DNA from: Martinezella lusitana
Lineage (GTDB): Bacteria; Pseudomonadota; Alphaproteobacteria; Rhizobiales; Rhizobiaceae
Direction: 5' to 3'
Length of the DNA: 64,000 nucleotides
Assembly: GCF_010668395.1 (NCBI RefSeq)
Contig: NZ_WUEY01000002.1
Location: 434,001 to 498,000 of the forward strand
Both the position numbers and the translations under genes were made by a program. The notes beneath the pieces are model-generated. The model ran no database searches. It worked only from the letters and a program-made list of their open reading frames with translations, and was not told where the DNA came from. Positions 61,779 to 64,000 of this stretch are shown here, one piece after another (within the stretch, counting starts at the first letter, position 1; each line of letters begins with the position of its first letter).

Positions 61779-63632
61779 TCAGCCGAACGTGAACGCGTAG
61801 GCCTGGGCGCCGGGATCGAGGAACTTGATCTCGAACGTATGGTCGGAGACCGGACCACTTGTCCGAACGAGCTGGTAAAGCCTCTGCCCTGTTACCACGC
61901 CGTTGCCGTCCGCATCCGTATCGACGCCATGGCTGTCTGCCGGCGGCTTGCCGTCGATGGTGATCTGGAACCGGACAGGCTTTCCGTCCGCCGCCGGCCC
62001 AAGCACGAGATGCAGGTCACGGGCATGGAAATGGTAATACAGGCGACTATCGGTGCTGTTTGAGGTCGCTTCTTGTCCGCCAACCGTCCAGTTGCCGGCA
62101 AGACCCCACTCGTTGAGTTTCGGAGTTGCCGCGACATAGTCATGGGCAGCATCGTTCACCGTGCCAGCATCATCGACAAAGTTCTGCGAACGCAGGTAGC
62201 CGACATAGGTTTCCGGCGACTGGACATCCGCTTCGTCCGAGGCTGCGGCCTCGGCGCCCGTTGCCTTTACCGCGACGATATCGCTGGAGACATTTGCCTT
62301 GCCGGCTTCGGCCAGAAGCTGCTGGATCACCCTCTCGGACTGATCGTAATCGCCCTCACCGAAATGGTGGTGGCGTACCTGCCCCTGTGCGTCGATGAAA
62401 TAGTGGGCGGGCCAATATTCGTTATCGAAGGCACGCCAGATCGCGTAGTTGTTGTCGATCGCGACGGGATAGGTGATGCCGAGATCGGCAATGGCCTTCT
62501 TCACATTGTCGACGTTCTTTTCAAAGGCGAATTCGGGTGCGTGCACGCCGATGACGACAAGGCCCTGATCCTTGTACTTCTGCGCCCAGGCTTCGACATA
62601 GGGAATGGCACGCAGGCAATTGATGCAGGAATAGGTCCAGAAGTCGACCAGAACGACCTTTCCCTTCAACCCGGCCGCGGTCAGCGGCGGCGAATTCAGC
62701 CATTGCACGGCACCGTCGAGCGAGGGAACCGGACCTTCGACCGGCAGCTGCGCGGCGGCAGGCTTCTGTGTCATCGCCATTGCCATCGAACCGCCGCCGG
62801 CGGCTCCATCCGGCTTTGCGCTCATCATCATCTCGTTGGTGGCGCTCATCATCGCACCGCCGTCATTCTTCATGACGACCGATGACGGCTTGTTCGGATC
62901 CTGGGCACGGAGGCGGTCGACCAGATTCTGCTCGAGCGATGCTGTGCTTGCGAGAGAGGCCTGTGTCAGGAAGCCTGTATCCAGCCCCATTGCGATCGCA
63001 ACGACCGCGACCAGCACGGCAACGCCGACGCCACGGCGCAGCCACTCGCCGATGCCGAGCGATTGCTTCATCGCCTGGTAAACGCGGCCGCCGATCAGAA
63101 GTGCAAGCGCAAGCGATGTCGCCGCGCCGAGCGCATAGGCAAGCAGCAACAGCGTCGTGCCGACGCTTGCTCCCTGGAGCGCGGCCCCGGTCAGAATAAG
63201 GCCGAGAACCGGCCCGGCGCAGGGCGCCCAGAGCAGACCGGTCGCCACGCCCAGCAGCAACGATGCCGCAACCGCGGACCCTCCGCTCCGGCTCGAACGA
63301 TCGGCCGATTGCGACAGCCGCGCGCCAAGCGACACGAGCGGGCGCGTCAAGCGATCCGAAAGCGACGGAAACAGCAGAATGATGCCGAAAAGCGCAAGCA
63401 GCGCCATGGCCGCATAGCGTCCATATTCGTTCGCCGTCACCGCCCAGCCGCCGCCGAAGGCTGCAAGCGTCGCAACGGCGGCAAAGGTCGCCGCCATGCC
63501 GATCAGCATCGGCAGTGTGCTGCGCAGGAAGGGTTGACCAGCCCGCGCGAAGACGAATGGCAAGACAGGCAGGATGCAGGGGCTGACGATCGTCAGAACA
63601 CCGCCAAGATAAGCGAGAATAAACAAAAGCAT
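61779..63632 (-). CDS. DipZ-like protein: CcdA membrane domain, thioredoxin domain and C-terminal beta domain
   Basis: 617 residues. The N-terminal 240 residues are CcdA-like with the redox cysteines in VSPCILPVLPF and LLWAPCAGPVLG. A linker of about 60 residues unusually rich in Met and Ala follows (MMSATNEMMMSAKP, SMAMAMTQKP). Residues about 310-460 form a TlpA-type thioredoxin fold with the CxxC SCINC. The last 130 residues resemble the carbohydrate-binding-like DipZ C-terminal domain. It moves electrons across the inner membrane to periplasmic thiols. It sits 18 bases downstream of msrB on the same strand. Confidence 0.85.
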   Translation of the reverse strand: MLLFILAYLGGVLTIVSPCILPVLPFVFARAGQPFLRSTLPMLIGMAATFAAVATLAAFGGGWAVTANEYGRYAAMALLALFGIILLFPSLSDRLTRPLVSLGARLSQSADRSSRSGGSAVAASLLLGVATGLLWAPCAGPVLGLILTGAALQGASVGTTLLLLAYALGAATSLALALLIGGRVYQAMKQSLGIGEWLRRGVGVAVLVAVVAIAMGLDTGFLTQASLASTASLEQNLVDRLRAQDPNKPSSVVMKNDGGAMMSATNEMMMSAKPDGAAGGGSMAMAMTQKPAAAQLPVEGPVPSLDGAVQWLNSPPLTAAGLKGKVVLVDFWTYSCINCLRAIPYVEAWAQKYKDQGLVVIGVHAPEFAFEKNVDNVKKAIADLGITYPVAIDNNYAIWRAFDNEYWPAHYFIDAQGQVRHHHFGEGDYDQSERVIQQLLAEAGKANVSSDIVAVKATGAEAAASDEADVQSPETYVGYLRSQNFVDDAGTVNDAAHDYVAATPKLNEWGLAGNWTVGGQEATSNSTDSRLYYHFHARDLHLVLGPAADGKPVRFQITIDGKPPADSHGVDTDADGNGVVTGQRLYQLVRTSGPVSDHTFEIKFLDPGAQAYAFTFG

Positions 63633-63650
63633 CGGTCGGTCTCTGATCGT

Positions 63651-64000
63651 TCAGGCAGTAGCCGGATGAAATTTCATGGCAACGCCATTCATGCAGTAGC
63701 GAAGCCCGGTCGGTTTCGGCCCGTCATCGAAAACATGGCCGAGATGGCCGCCGCAGCGGCTGCAATGCACCTCGTTGCGCACCATGCCGAAAGACGCGTC
63801 GCGCGACGTTGCCACCGCCCCGTCGAGTGGCGCCCAGAAACTTGGCCAGCCCGTACCGCTGTCGAACTTCGTGGCCGAGGAGAAGGCATCCTGATCGCAG
63901 CCGGCGCAGGCGAAGTTACCCTTGCCATGCTCGTTCAACAACGCGCTGGTGAAGGGCCGTTCGGTTCCCTCCTCCCTCAGGACGGCATACTGGTCTGATG
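63651..64000 (-). CDS. msrB: Peptide-methionine (R)-S-oxide reductase, partial
   Basis: The reading frame is open to the right edge of the window, so the N-terminus is missing; about 115 residues are visible (SDQYAVLREEGTERPF near the cut). Zinc cysteines are in FACAGCDQD and HCSRCGGHLGH, and the catalytic Cys in LRYCMNGVAMKF. It reduces methionine-R-sulfoxide. Whether it carries a signal peptide cannot be seen. Its pairing with the DipZ-like gene suggests a periplasmic repair system, as in other bacteria that join thioredoxin-like and Msr domains. Confidence 0.9.
   Translation of the reverse strand, partial: SDQYAVLREEGTERPFTSALLNEHGKGNFACAGCDQDAFSSATKFDSGTGWPSFWAPLDGAVATSRDASFGMVRNEVHCSRCGGHLGHVFDDGPKPTGLRYCMNGVAMKFHPATA

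Noticed and set aside
1..64000. Mobile elements, prophage, CRISPR or defence system
   Set aside because: No transposase, integrase, direct-repeat array, restriction or toxin genes were found; only short rhizobial-type intergenic repeats are present.

Overview
The window is about 64 kb of high-GC, densely coding DNA from an alphaproteobacterium, most likely a member of the Rhizobiaceae (Rhizobium/Agrobacterium/Sinorhizobium group). Supporting signs are a Ros/MucR-type regulator, intergenic repeats that look like rhizobial mosaic elements, many ABC transporters, LacI, GntR, AraC and FeaR-like regulators, and an APH-M23-aminotransferase fusion protein of a kind I recall from rhizobia. No tRNA, rRNA, CRISPR array, transposase or prophage gene was seen. 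The region reads as a string of catabolic islands on a chromosome or large plasmid. Residue numbers and hairpin coordinates were counted by hand.

Region 1 (1-17.8 kb) handles aromatic compounds. A plus-strand operon, cut at the left edge, holds hpaD (partial), gabD, hpaG, hpaH and hpaI, the meta-cleavage route from homoprotocatechuate to pyruvate and succinate, followed by an SDR, a MoaF-family protein and a SnoaL-like protein. A converging minus-strand series holds an HpaR-like MarR regulator, a FeaR-like AraC regulator, an aldehyde dehydrogenase, a GMC alcohol oxidase/dehydrogenase, a complete Liv-type ABC transporter, another SDR and another AraC regulator. Together they suggest uptake of an arylethanol or arylethylamine-type compound, oxidation to a (di)hydroxyphenylacetate, and ring cleavage.

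Region 2 (18-43 kb) is a mix. It contains a Nudix hydrolase, a MucR variant, a CynX-type MFS carrier with its GntR regulator, an NCS1 permease, two tandem MFS carriers with a GntR regulator, a peptide ABC transporter with an M14 carboxypeptidase (preceded by two translationally coupled mini-ORFs), a LysR/YbfB-type MFS pair, a glycosyltransferase, an SDR/GlxA pair, an exported pyrophosphatase, a protein with a histone-H1-like tail, and glutathione-independent formaldehyde dehydrogenase. The last lies downstream of a well-conserved cobalamin riboswitch whose expected gene is absent.

Region 3 (43.7-59.4 kb) is the most interesting part. Three minus-strand units are each headed by palindromes with an AAACGTTT core, and one of them encodes a LacI regulator. 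The set comprises a sugar ABC transporter, a GH63-like alpha-glucosidase, a GH42 beta-galactosidase, a polar amino acid ABC importer without its own ATPase, an SDR and a kinase/M23/phospho-lyase fusion. The combination could form a complete route for a glycosylated hydroxy-amino acid, for example glucosyl-galactosyl-hydroxylysine from collagen. This is an inference. Region 4 (59.7-64 kb) holds an omega-amino acid:pyruvate aminotransferase with a divergent cupin-XRE regulator, a DipZ-like thiol-disulfide protein, and msrB running off the right edge.
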